A stretch of 17,048 nucleotides of DNA from CAZOHN01 sp964579325 (GTDB taxonomy: Bacteria > Pseudomonadota > Alphaproteobacteria > Rhodobacterales > Rhodobacteraceae), in the NCBI GenBank assembly GCA_964579325.1, contig CAZOHN010000061.1:1-17048 (forward strand), read 5' to 3'. The notes under the pieces were generated by a model. It ran no database searches. It saw nothing but the letters and a program-made list of their open reading frames with translations, and had not been told where the DNA came from. Position 1 is the stretch's first letter. The number at the start of each line of letters is the position of its first letter. A program made the translations under genes and the position numbers. Shown piece by piece: positions 10,274 to 17,048 of this stretch.

Positions 10274-11032
10274 CTAGAGATACCCCGCTGACCGGAAGCT
10301 CAGCTCCCGCGACCGCCCGACGATCAGGTGGTCGTGCAGGGTGAGCCCCAGCGCTTCCGCCGCATCGCGGATCTGGAAGGTCATCGTGATGTCGGCTTCG
10401 GAAGGCGTCGGGTCGCCCGAAGGATGGTTATGCACGAGGATCATCGACGAAGCGTTGAGTTCGAGCGCGCGCTTGACCACTTCGCGCGGATAGACCGGCA
10501 CATGGTCGACAGTGCCCTTGGCCTGCGCCTCGTCGGCGATCAGGACGTTCTTTCGATCGAGATAGAGCACGCGGAACTGCTCGGTCTCGCGGTGGCCCAT
10601 GGCGGTGCGACAATAGTCCAGAAGCGCGTCCCAGCTGGAAATCACCTGCTTGCGCAAGACCTTGGCCCGCGCCAGGCGGTGTGCCGCGGCCTCGACGATC
10701 TTCAACTCGCAGATCACGCTTTCGCCCACGCCCGCGATCTCGGCCAGCCGTGTTGCCGGCGCCGACAGCACCCCGCTGAAATCGCCGAACGTGTCGATCA
10801 GCCTCCGTGCGAGCGGCTTGACGTCGATCCGGGGCAGAGCGCGGAACAGGATCATCTCGAGCATCTCGTAGTCCGGCAGGGCATCCGGCCCGCCGTCGAG
10901 GAACCGTTGCCGAAGCCGGAAGCGATGATCACGGATGTAGGACGGCACCGTGCCGTCGATGGGCTGCGCCGGCGCCTCGTCGGAGGAGAACAGCGGCAGC
11001 GGGGACTCGGCGAAGGCGGAGGGGCGGGACAT
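10274..11032 (-). CDS. radC: RadC/JAMM-domain DNA-repair-associated protein
   Basis: The 252-residue protein is RadC-like. It has an N-terminal low-complexity stretch (1-30), a UPF0758 helical region with a helix-hairpin-helix-like segment (LAEIAGVGESVICELKI, about 97-112), and a C-terminal JAMM metalloprotease-like domain with the motif H201-N-H203-P-S-G-D-P-x-P-S-x-x-D214. RadC was named for radiation sensitivity, but its molecular activity is unsettled. In several naturally competent bacteria it belongs to the competence regulon. The start at 11032 (MSRPSAF) is chosen over 11050 because of homology and a weak AAGG 8 bases upstream. It is divergent from the DUF1643 gene across a gap with a CtrA-type site, and its start abuts a palindrome. 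Confidence 0.95.
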   Translation of the reverse strand: MSRPSAFAESPLPLFSSDEAPAQPIDGTVPSYIRDHRFRLRQRFLDGGPDALPDYEMLEMILFRALPRIDVKPLARRLIDTFGDFSGVLSAPATRLAEIAGVGESVICELKIVEAAAHRLARAKVLRKQVISSWDALLDYCRTAMGHRETEQFRVLYLDRKNVLIADEAQAKGTVDHVPVYPREVVKRALELNASSMILVHNHPSGDPTPSEADITMTFQIRDAAEALGLTLHDHLIVGRSRELSFRSAGYL

Positions 11033-11033
11033 G

Positions 11034-11048
11034 GCGCAAGCCTTGCGC
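11034..11048. promoter_or_regulatory. 15-bp palindrome touching the radC start
   Basis: GCGCAAG (11034-11040), a single central C, and CTTGCGC (11042-11048) form a perfect palindrome that ends one base before the radC start codon. On the radC mRNA it can fold as a short hairpin with the only plausible ribosome site (AAGG) in its loop. As DNA it has the form of a dimeric repressor site. It lies 8 bases from the CtrA-type site. Confidence 0.5.
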
Positions 11049-11056
11049 AATCGCGG

Positions 11057-11072
11057 TTAATCCCGCGTTAAC
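11057..11072. promoter_or_regulatory. CtrA-type binding site between radC and the DUF1643 gene
   Basis: TTAA (11057-11060), seven bases TCCCGCG, then TTAAC (11068-11072) exactly match the alphaproteobacterial CtrA consensus TTAA-N7-TTAAC. The right half also forms the palindrome GCGTTAACGC (11065-11074). The site lies 24 bases upstream of radC and 41 bases upstream of the DUF1643 start. It could control either gene or both. Confidence 0.6.
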
Positions 11073-11113
11073 GCAGGCTTGAAGAGCTGCGGTCGGGCCG
11101 CGATAACCCGGTG

Positions 11114-11617
11114 ATGATCACCCGGACGCATCAGAAGGGCGATGCCGCGAGCACCGCCGTCTACTCCCCCTGCGAACGCTACCGCTACCTGCTGACCCGC
11201 ACCTGGGCGCCAGGACCGCGGGCGCTTTTCGTCATGCTCAACCCGTCCACCGCCACCGAGGTGCAGAACGACCCCACCGTCGAGCGCTGCGAGAGGCGCG
11301 CGCGGGCCTACGGGATGGGTGCCTTCCGGGTCTGCAACATCTTCGCCTTCCGCGCGACCGACCCTGCGGTGATGCGCGCCGAGGCTGACCCCGTCGGCCC
11401 TGGCAACGACGCGGCCATCGCAGAAAGCGCTCCCTGGGCCGACCTGATCGTCTGTGCCTGGGGGACCCACGGCGCCCATCTCGCCCGGGGCGGTGCGGTC
11501 GGGCGGCTACTGCGCGCCACCGGATGCCCGCTCCACCATCTCGGGCTGACGAAGGACGGCCACCCGAAACACCCACTCTACATCGGCTACGGGCAGGTAC
11601 CCGTGCCCTGGACCTGA
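11114..11617 (+). CDS. DUF1643 domain protein
   Basis: The 167-residue product matches the DUF1643 family of unknown function, found in bacteria and phages. Recognised blocks: VMLNPSTA (40-47), ND-x-T-x-x-R (52-58), NIFAFRATDP (75-84), a WG pair at 116-117, and the C-terminal LTKDGHPKHPLY (145-156), in which conserved polar residues look like a binding or active site. The start could be the GTG at 11111 or the ATG at 11114. I prefer the ATG. No clear Shine-Dalgarno is visible. It is divergent from radC with a CtrA-type site between, and is followed after 9 bases by an alpha/beta hydrolase, probably co-transcribed. No catalytic function can be assigned. Confidence 0.88.
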   Translation: MITRTHQKGDAASTAVYSPCERYRYLLTRTWAPGPRALFVMLNPSTATEVQNDPTVERCERRARAYGMGAFRVCNIFAFRATDPAVMRAEADPVGPGNDAAIAESAPWADLIVCAWGTHGAHLARGGAVGRLLRATGCPLHHLGLTKDGHPKHPLYIGYGQVPVPWT

Positions 11618-11626
11618 GGCCTTCCC

Positions 11627-12523
11627 ATGCCCGTCATTCCCGGTTTCACCCGTCGCCGCATTCCGCTTCCCGATGTCGCGCTCTCGGTGCAGGAGGCCGG
11701 TAGCGGCCCCGCTCTGATCCTGCTGCACGGCTATCCGCAGAACGGGATGTGCTGGACCAAGGTCGCCCCCGCTTTCGCGGGGGCCTTCCGAGTGATCGTG
11801 CCGGACCTGCGCGGCTATGGCGACAGCGACGCTCCGCCCGACGATCCAGACCATACCAACTATTCCAAGCGCCGGATGGCCACCGACATCGTCGACCTGA
11901 TGGATGCTCTGGACCTGCGCGACGCCATGATCCTCGGCCATGACCGCGGAGCGCGCGTGGCCTACCGCCTCGCTCTCGACCATCCGTCTCGGGTCTCGCG
12001 GCTGGGGATCATCGAGATCGTGCCCACCGCCGAGATGTGGCGGGCATGGGGGGCCGAACTCGCGATGAAGGCCTACCACTGGACCTTCCTCGCCCAGCCC
12101 GCGCCTTTGCCCGAGACGCTGATCGGGGCCGACCCGGTCGCCTACCTCGACCGGACACTTGCCTCATGGACTGGCGCGAAAACCCTCGAGGCCTTTCCCG
12201 ACGGGGCGCTCGGGAGCTACCGCGCGCAGATCGGCGATCCGGCCCGCCTCCACGCGATGTGCGCCGACTACCGCGCTGGCGCGACGACCGACCGCATGAT
12301 CGACGAGAGCGATCTGTCAGCGGGATGTCGTATCGCCGCCCCGTTGCACTTCCTCTGGGCTGAGGGTGGATTTCCTGCCCGGACAGGCGACCCGGCGGCG
12401 ACATGGCGACGCTGGGCCGGGCAGGTGACCGATGCTTCCTGCAACTGCGGTCACTTCGCGATGGAAGAGGCGCCCGAAGAGGTGATCGCCACGTTCCTGC
12501 CCTTCTTCTCGGGCAGGCTCTGA
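11627..12523 (+). CDS. Alpha/beta hydrolase of the fluoroacetate dehalogenase (haloacetate dehalogenase) type
   Basis: The 298-residue protein strongly resembles fluoroacetate dehalogenases, cytoplasmic enzymes that displace halide from haloacetates to give glycolate. From family knowledge of the Rhodopseudomonas palustris enzyme, a constant offset of 4 aligns the key sites: nucleophile D106 in GHDRGAR, carboxylate-binding R107 and R110, halide-pocket H151-W152 and Y215, and catalytic base H276. The oxyanion/early motif HGYPQ (34-38), DLRGYGDSDAP (60-70) and the cap block YHWTFLAQPAPLP are also present. The catalytic-acid position, Asp134 in that enzyme, is E130 here (IIEIVPT). It follows the DUF1643 gene by 9 bases. 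Its natural substrate may not be fluoroacetate, since close epoxide hydrolases share the fold, but the intact halide pocket favours dehalogenation. Confidence 0.85.
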   Translation: MPVIPGFTRRRIPLPDVALSVQEAGSGPALILLHGYPQNGMCWTKVAPAFAGAFRVIVPDLRGYGDSDAPPDDPDHTNYSKRRMATDIVDLMDALDLRDAMILGHDRGARVAYRLALDHPSRVSRLGIIEIVPTAEMWRAWGAELAMKAYHWTFLAQPAPLPETLIGADPVAYLDRTLASWTGAKTLEAFPDGALGSYRAQIGDPARLHAMCADYRAGATTDRMIDESDLSAGCRIAAPLHFLWAEGGFPARTGDPAATWRRWAGQVTDASCNCGHFAMEEAPEEVIATFLPFFSGRL

Positions 12524-12524
12524 A

Positions 12525-12582
12525 CCGGCAAGCCGTTAACCAGAGCTGCAGTTTCAGGCCCGCCGCCTGCCGGAATTAACGG
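12525..12582 (+). repeat. Two interleaved inverted repeats downstream of the hydrolase gene
   Basis: CCGGCA (12525-12530) is complementary to TGCCGG (12568-12573), and CCGTTAA (12533-12539) to TTAACGG (12576-12582). The pairs cross rather than nest, so both could form together only as a pseudoknot-like fold. Otherwise they are alternative stems or a DNA operator. No T-tract follows. Confidence 0.4.
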
Positions 12583-12630
12583 TTCGGTGGCGTCCTGCTG
12601 CGACGGTTGCGGGGCTGTGGTCGGGTGGTG

Positions 12631-12651
12631 CCGCCTCGGCGTACGAGGTGG
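12631..12651 (+). promoter_or_regulatory. Leader hairpin just upstream of the RTX gene ribosome site
   Basis: CCGCCTCG (12631-12638) pairs with CGAGGTGG (12644-12651) in an 8-bp stem with one G-U pair and a GCGTA loop. It ends 4 bases before the Shine-Dalgarno AGAGGG (12656-12661). It may stabilise the leader or influence ribosome access. Confidence 0.4.
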
Positions 12652-12670
12652 ATCAAGAGGGAAACGAGCC

Positions 12671-13633
12671 ATGCTGATGATGCTCGCAGGGCTTTTTGCA
12701 GCCGCGGTCGCCGGCGGCTATCTGATTTCCGACTTCATGTCGGAGAACGCGGACGACGCGTCAGAGGACGACACGACCGAGGCCCCGCCCACAAGCGACA
12801 CGTCCGGCGATCTCCTCGACCAGATCTCCGCGCCGGCCTCGATCGTCGGCACCGAGGACAACGACGTTCTGTTCGGGGCGGATCAGGACGACAACATGGC
12901 CGGACTGGGCGGAGACGACCAGTTGGCCGGCTATGCGGGCGATGACCTGATCGACGGCGAGGATGGGAGCGACATGCTCTTTGGCGGCGACGGCGCGGAC
13001 TCTCTGGCGGGCGGCGCGGGCGACGATCAACTGCTTGGCGATGCTGGCGACGACCTCCTCGATGGCGGAGACGGTGACGACGAGGTCCTAGGCGGCCCCG
13101 GGGCCGACACGCTCCTCGGTGGGGCAGGCAACGATAGCCTCGTCGGCGGAGAGGGCGATGACGACCTGTACGGCGGCGACGGCGACGATGCGCTCGAAGG
13201 CGGCTGGGGCGACGACCACCTCGATGGCGGGGCAGGGGTCGACACGCTCATGGGCGGCGCGGGCGACGATACGCTCACCGGGGCCACCTGGGAGGACTTC
13301 CTGCGCGACTACCTGAACGGCGGCGAAGGCAACGACACGCTTGTCCTCGCCTCGGACGACTGGGGCACCGGCGGCGAAGGCGCGGACACGTTCCAGATCG
13401 CGGCCGATTCGGGCGGCCCGGCCCCGACCGTTGCCGACTACGATCCGACCGAGGACCAGATCGTCGTGACTTACGACCCGTCTGCGATCGCAGAGCCGGA
13501 AATCTCGGTCATTCCCTCGGCCGATGTCGACGGGGCCAGCGTGGTGCTCCTCAACGGTGCGCCAGTTGCCGTGGTCCTCAACGCACCCGGCCTGACCTCC
13601 GACGAGATATTCACGCAGCCGATCGCGGCCTGA
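12671..13633 (+). CDS. Acidic RTX-repeat calcium-binding protein with N-terminal hydrophobic segment
   Basis: The 320-residue protein contains about 16 glycine/aspartate-rich RTX nonapeptide repeats (GGxGxDxLx) between about residues 58 and 245. Each pair of such repeats normally binds calcium in a parallel beta-roll outside the cell. The start at 12671 has AGAGGG 9 bases upstream and gives a hydrophobic N-terminus (MLMMLAGLFAAAVAGGYLIS, 1-20), an acidic linker (23-50), the repeats, and a non-repeat C-terminal domain (250-320) ending in DEIFTQPIAA. The protein has no Lys, one Arg and one His, so it is extremely acidic. The N-terminus lacks the basic residues expected before a Sec signal. An in-frame upstream extension carries Arg/Lys but would put the start before a hairpin. 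No type I secretion genes are nearby. Function unknown; possibly surface-anchored. Confidence 0.85.
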   Translation: MLMMLAGLFAAAVAGGYLISDFMSENADDASEDDTTEAPPTSDTSGDLLDQISAPASIVGTEDNDVLFGADQDDNMAGLGGDDQLAGYAGDDLIDGEDGSDMLFGGDGADSLAGGAGDDQLLGDAGDDLLDGGDGDDEVLGGPGADTLLGGAGNDSLVGGEGDDDLYGGDGDDALEGGWGDDHLDGGAGVDTLMGGAGDDTLTGATWEDFLRDYLNGGEGNDTLVLASDDWGTGGEGADTFQIAADSGGPAPTVADYDPTEDQIVVTYDPSAIAEPEISVIPSADVDGASVVLLNGAPVAVVLNAPGLTSDEIFTQPIAA

Positions 13634-13686
13634 CCGTAAGTCCGCTGTGCCTTGCCCCGCTGCGGGGGCGGGCCTAGGTTTGCGGG

Positions 13687-14037
13687 ATGACCGATCCCAT
13701 GTCGCCCTTACCGCACACGTCCTCCACGGCCAGCCACGCCGACGTTGTCGAACTGACTTCCGAGATCGCGGCGCTCAAGGCCGAACTCAGGGTATTGACC
13801 GGGCATCGCTTCGTGCGGATTCACAATTCGATCCCGCGCCTCGTCGCCTTCCAGTTCGTTCGCGGCCTCGCCCTCGGGCTGGGAACCGTTATCGGGGCGA
13901 CGATCCTCGTCTCGGTCCTGGGATATATCCTTGCGCAGGTCGACTTCGTTCCGATCCTCGGTGAATGGGCCACCCGGATCGCCGAGGAAATCCAGGCCGA
14001 CCGAACGACCGGCTCGGGCAGGCCCGCCACGGATTGA
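13687..14037 (+). CDS. DUF5665-family single-helix membrane protein
   Basis: The 116-residue protein resembles DUF5665. It has a short polar N-terminus with a possible coiled coil (18-38), an amphipathic or interfacial stretch with HNSIPRLVAFQFVRG (46-60), and one transmembrane helix (about 60-84, LALGLGTVIGATILVSVLGYIL). A VDFVPILGEW segment and a short charged tail follow. The family has no assigned function. The gene starts 53 bases after the RTX gene on the same strand and ends 121 bases before rpsO. The ATG at 13687 has only a poor ribosome site (GCGGG). Confidence 0.75.
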   Translation: MTDPMSPLPHTSSTASHADVVELTSEIAALKAELRVLTGHRFVRIHNSIPRLVAFQFVRGLALGLGTVIGATILVSVLGYILAQVDFVPILGEWATRIAEEIQADRTTGSGRPATD

Positions 14038-14076
14038 GGGCTTCCCTTTTGGCCCTGCTTCCCCTATACGCGCCCA

Positions 14077-14093
14077 TCCGCCCGACGGGCGGA
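14077..14093 (+). promoter_or_regulatory. Hairpin in the rpsO leader
   Basis: TCCGCCC (14077-14083) and GGGCGGA (14087-14093) form a perfect 7-bp stem with a GAC loop, 65 bases before the rpsO start. There is no T-tract, so it is not an intrinsic terminator for the preceding gene. It may be part of a structured leader, perhaps for S15 autoregulation, which is known in other bacteria but with different structures. Confidence 0.35.
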
Positions 14094-14158
14094 GCCTCCA
14101 CGGGCCCTGCTGGACGACATCCCGGCTTGCGCCATCACCTCAATCACAGGAGTCCCCG

Positions 14159-14428
14159 ATGTCGATCACTGTCGAAGACAAGGCCCGCGTCATCAAGGAT
14201 TTCGGCGCGAAGGAAGGCGATACCGGTTCGCCCGAGGTCCAGGTGGCGATCCTGTCGTCGCGGATCGCGACGCTGACCGAACACTTCAAGACCCACGCCA
14301 AGGACAACCACTCCCGGCGCGGCCTCCTGAAGCTCGTCGCCCGCCGCCGCAAGCTTCTCGACTACGTCAAGTCCAAGGATCAGGCGCGCTACCAGACGCT
14401 GATCGAGCGTCTCGGCCTGCGCCGCTGA
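14159..14428 (+). CDS. rpsO: 30S ribosomal protein S15
   Basis: S15 binds the central domain of 16S rRNA early in 30S assembly and contacts the 50S subunit. The 89-residue product is the normal length, starting MSITVEDKARVIKDF and carrying the conserved blocks GDTGSPEVQVA, HFKTHAKDNHSRRGLL and RRKLLDYVK, with the C-terminal ending LIERLGLRR. The ATG at 14159 has AGGAG (14148-14152) at a 6-base spacing. A hairpin terminator follows at once, so the usual rpsO-pnp arrangement is interrupted by one extra gene. Identification is certain. Confidence 0.99.
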   Translation: MSITVEDKARVIKDFGAKEGDTGSPEVQVAILSSRIATLTEHFKTHAKDNHSRRGLLKLVARRRKLLDYVKSKDQARYQTLIERLGLRR

Positions 14429-14451
14429 TCGGAGCACAGCCGACGGCCTAT

Positions 14452-14479
14452 GCGCCCGTACCGGAAGGTGCGGGCGTTT
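14452..14479 (+). terminator. rpsO terminator hairpin
   Basis: CGCCCGTACC (14453-14462) pairs with GGTGCGGGCG (14467-14476) in a 10-bp stem with one G-U pair. The loop is GGAA, a GNRA tetraloop. TTT and a second ATTT stretch follow. It begins 24 bases after the rpsO stop and should end or attenuate rpsO transcription. Confidence 0.65.
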
Positions 14480-14524
14480 CGCATTTCGGGATCTGACGAA
14501 ACTTCCATCGTCGCCACATTCTTG

Positions 14525-14567
14525 TCCATTTGCCTCTCCAATCTGCCGGGTATCTCGGGCAAATGGA
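14525..14567 (+). promoter_or_regulatory. Hairpin overlapping the Shine-Dalgarno of the unknown gene at 14576
   Basis: TCCATTTGCC (14525-14534) and GGCAAATGGA (14558-14567) are a perfect 10-bp inverted repeat around a 23-base loop. The right arm covers the first three bases of the ribosome site GGAGGG (14565-14570), so the folded RNA would partly hide it. The stem holds a run of A-U pairs, unusual for this GC-rich window. Confidence 0.5.
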
Positions 14568-14575
14568 GGGTGGTG

Positions 14576-15310
14576 ATGTTCGGCTGGAAGAAATCGGAGG
14601 ACAACACGTCCGCGGTCGAGCGTCTTGGCGCGCGGATGACGCGGATCGGCGAGGAGGCGCGTGCGCTTGCCGCACTCGTTCATGGCGGCGCGGCAATGCC
14701 GGCAGTCAAGGGAGATCCCGCAGAGAACGGCCCGATCGCGACAAGCGATATCCCAGGGCTCTTTGAAAACAGGAAGGCGGATGGGACCAAAGCCTACGAC
14801 TTCCATCACTACACGAACGATCTGAAGAGCATGGACCCGAATGCGCAGGTCGACCTGATGCGGTTCTTCGGCGATGCCGTCGCGCTGAACACGCTGATCG
14901 CCCGCTGCGACAGGCGACCGGTCGCGGACGACGTGTTGGAGAGCGCCACCCGGCTGCTCGACAGGATCGCGGTCAGTGCTTTCTTCTTCGCGCGTTTCCT
15001 TGCCCGGCGGGATGTGACCACGATGGCCCTTACCGGCTCCGGAACACGCGAGGACATTGCCCGCGCGATGGACGTTCTTCGGGCCGAGGACAGGGCGCAA
15101 GTTGCCAAGCTCACGCTGTTTCATGGCGACAGCCTCGAGAAGAACCTGCCGCAGCCTTCCATCCCGTTCTGCCTGTTCGCCGGACGGCAGCCCGAGAGTG
15201 GGGAGAAGTTCATCAACGGGGTCTGGTTTCCCGCCGCCGAGGGAGCGCAACTGCTACAAGTCCTGGCTGCGGCGCAGGCGCGGTCCATGGCCCTGTCCCG
15301 GACAGCCTGA
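14576..15310 (+). CDS. Protein of unknown function between rpsO and pnp
   Basis: I do not recognise this 244-residue protein. The ATG at 14576 has GGAGGG (14565-14570) 5 bases upstream. The sequence starts MFGWKKSEDN with no signal peptide or long hydrophobic stretch, so it is probably cytoplasmic. It is likely mostly helical: an amphipathic segment at 10-36; a central region at 85-145 with LMRFFGDAVALNTLIARC and RLLDRIAVSAFFFARFLARR; and a C-terminal part with SIPFCLFAGRQ, GVWFP and a final helix (222-240). Two cysteines (111, 199) show no metal-site pattern. It is separated from rpsO by a terminator and from pnp by a 188-base structured leader, so it may be its own transcription unit. Codon use looks like its neighbours, which supports it being a real gene. 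Confidence 0.75.
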   Translation: MFGWKKSEDNTSAVERLGARMTRIGEEARALAALVHGGAAMPAVKGDPAENGPIATSDIPGLFENRKADGTKAYDFHHYTNDLKSMDPNAQVDLMRFFGDAVALNTLIARCDRRPVADDVLESATRLLDRIAVSAFFFARFLARRDVTTMALTGSGTREDIARAMDVLRAEDRAQVAKLTLFHGDSLEKNLPQPSIPFCLFAGRQPESGEKFINGVWFPAAEGAQLLQVLAAAQARSMALSRTA

Positions 15311-15425
15311 TCACCAGGTCGCCCTCACCAACTCGCGCCTTCCCATCCCGGGCCTTTTCCTGTATGGCCCCCGTCCATCTGCGACGTGAGCCCACGCCCC
15401 CGGGCGCATGCGAAGGATAGGGGGC

Positions 15426-15483
15426 GGCGGCAATGGGGCCGCCATTGGAACGGGAGACCCGGGATACGCCCGGGAGCGCTCCC
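15426..15483 (+). promoter_or_regulatory. Structured pnp leader with competing hairpins and a 12-bp palindrome
   Basis: Two stems compete for the same bases: GGCGGC (15426-15431) with GCCGCC (15438-15443), or CAATGG (15431-15436) with CCATTG (15442-15447). Downstream are two CCCGGG hexamers (15458-15463 and 15469-15474) and the perfect palindrome GGGAGCGCTCCC (15472-15483), which ends just before the pnp Shine-Dalgarno. In E. coli the pnp leader is a double-stranded RNase III target used for autoregulation. A similar role here is inference. Confidence 0.4.
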
Positions 15484-15498
15484 AAGAGGAAACTATAC

Positions 15499-17048
<1,550 letters not shown>

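Noticed and set aside
12671..13633. RTX nucleotide repeats as a CRISPR or satellite array
   Set aside because: The periodicity follows the 9-codon protein repeat with diverged third positions. There are no constant repeats with unique spacers.
13654..13669. GC-rich hairpin after the RTX gene as a terminator
   Set aside because: The stem is only 5 bp with a 3-base loop and no T-tract follows, so it is not convincing.
14065..14070. TATACG as an rpsO -10 element
   Set aside because: No -35-like hexamer is found 16-18 bases upstream (TTGAGG is 25 bases away).
14144..15250. 368-codon open frame on the minus strand across rpsO and the unknown gene
   Set aside because: It overlaps rpsO in antisense. 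The plus-strand gene at 14576 has the better ribosome site and more natural composition.

Overview
The window looks like chromosomal core sequence from an alphaproteobacterium, most likely of the order Rhodobacterales. This rests on high GC, on the PPIase-argJ-mutT block divergent from secA, on the YjbH/YjbF pair, and on an exact CtrA-type TTAA-N7-TTAAC site. The genus cannot be fixed from the sequence alone. I see no tRNA, rRNA, insertion sequence, integrase, phage gene or CRISPR array, and no gene-free stretch longer than about 190 bases.

Layout. (1) Positions 1-1266: the 3' part of infB (IF-2), running in from the left and closed by a UNCG-loop hairpin terminator. (2) Minus strand, 1316-6873, in transcription order: periplasmic parvulin-type PPIase, argJ, mutT-like Nudix hydrolase, then yjbH and yjbF. 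argJ/mutT and yjbH/yjbF overlap by 4 bases (GTGA and ATGA). yjbH seems to have its own sigma-70-like promoter between mutT and its start. (3) 7045-9765: secA, divergent from the PPIase, followed by a small membrane-anchored protein of unknown function. (4) 10274-11032 minus: radC, divergent from a DUF1643 gene. The 81-base gap between them holds the CtrA-type site and a palindrome abutting the radC start. (5) 11114-12523: DUF1643 gene, then a fluoroacetate-dehalogenase-like alpha/beta hydrolase 9 bases later. (6) 12671-14037: an extremely acidic RTX-repeat protein with an N-terminal hydrophobic segment, then a one-helix DUF5665 membrane protein. (7) 14159-17048: rpsO with its terminator, a 244-residue protein I do not recognise, and the first 516 codons of pnp, which runs off the right edge.

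How the genes relate. Most are housekeeping: translation initiation (infB), ribosome (rpsO), RNA decay (pnp), protein export and periplasmic folding (secA, PPIase), arginine synthesis (argJ) and nucleotide-pool sanitation (mutT). The accessory content is an exopolysaccharide-linked outer-membrane pair (yjbH/yjbF), the radC/DUF1643/hydrolase block under a probable CtrA site, the RTX protein, and the unknown gene placed between rpsO and pnp.

The items most worth a second look are the CtrA site, the unknown rpsO-pnp gene whose Shine-Dalgarno is partly buried in a 10-bp hairpin, the dehalogenase-like enzyme with Glu at the catalytic-acid position, and the lysine-free RTX protein. I did not find a clear new multi-gene defence or mobile system.
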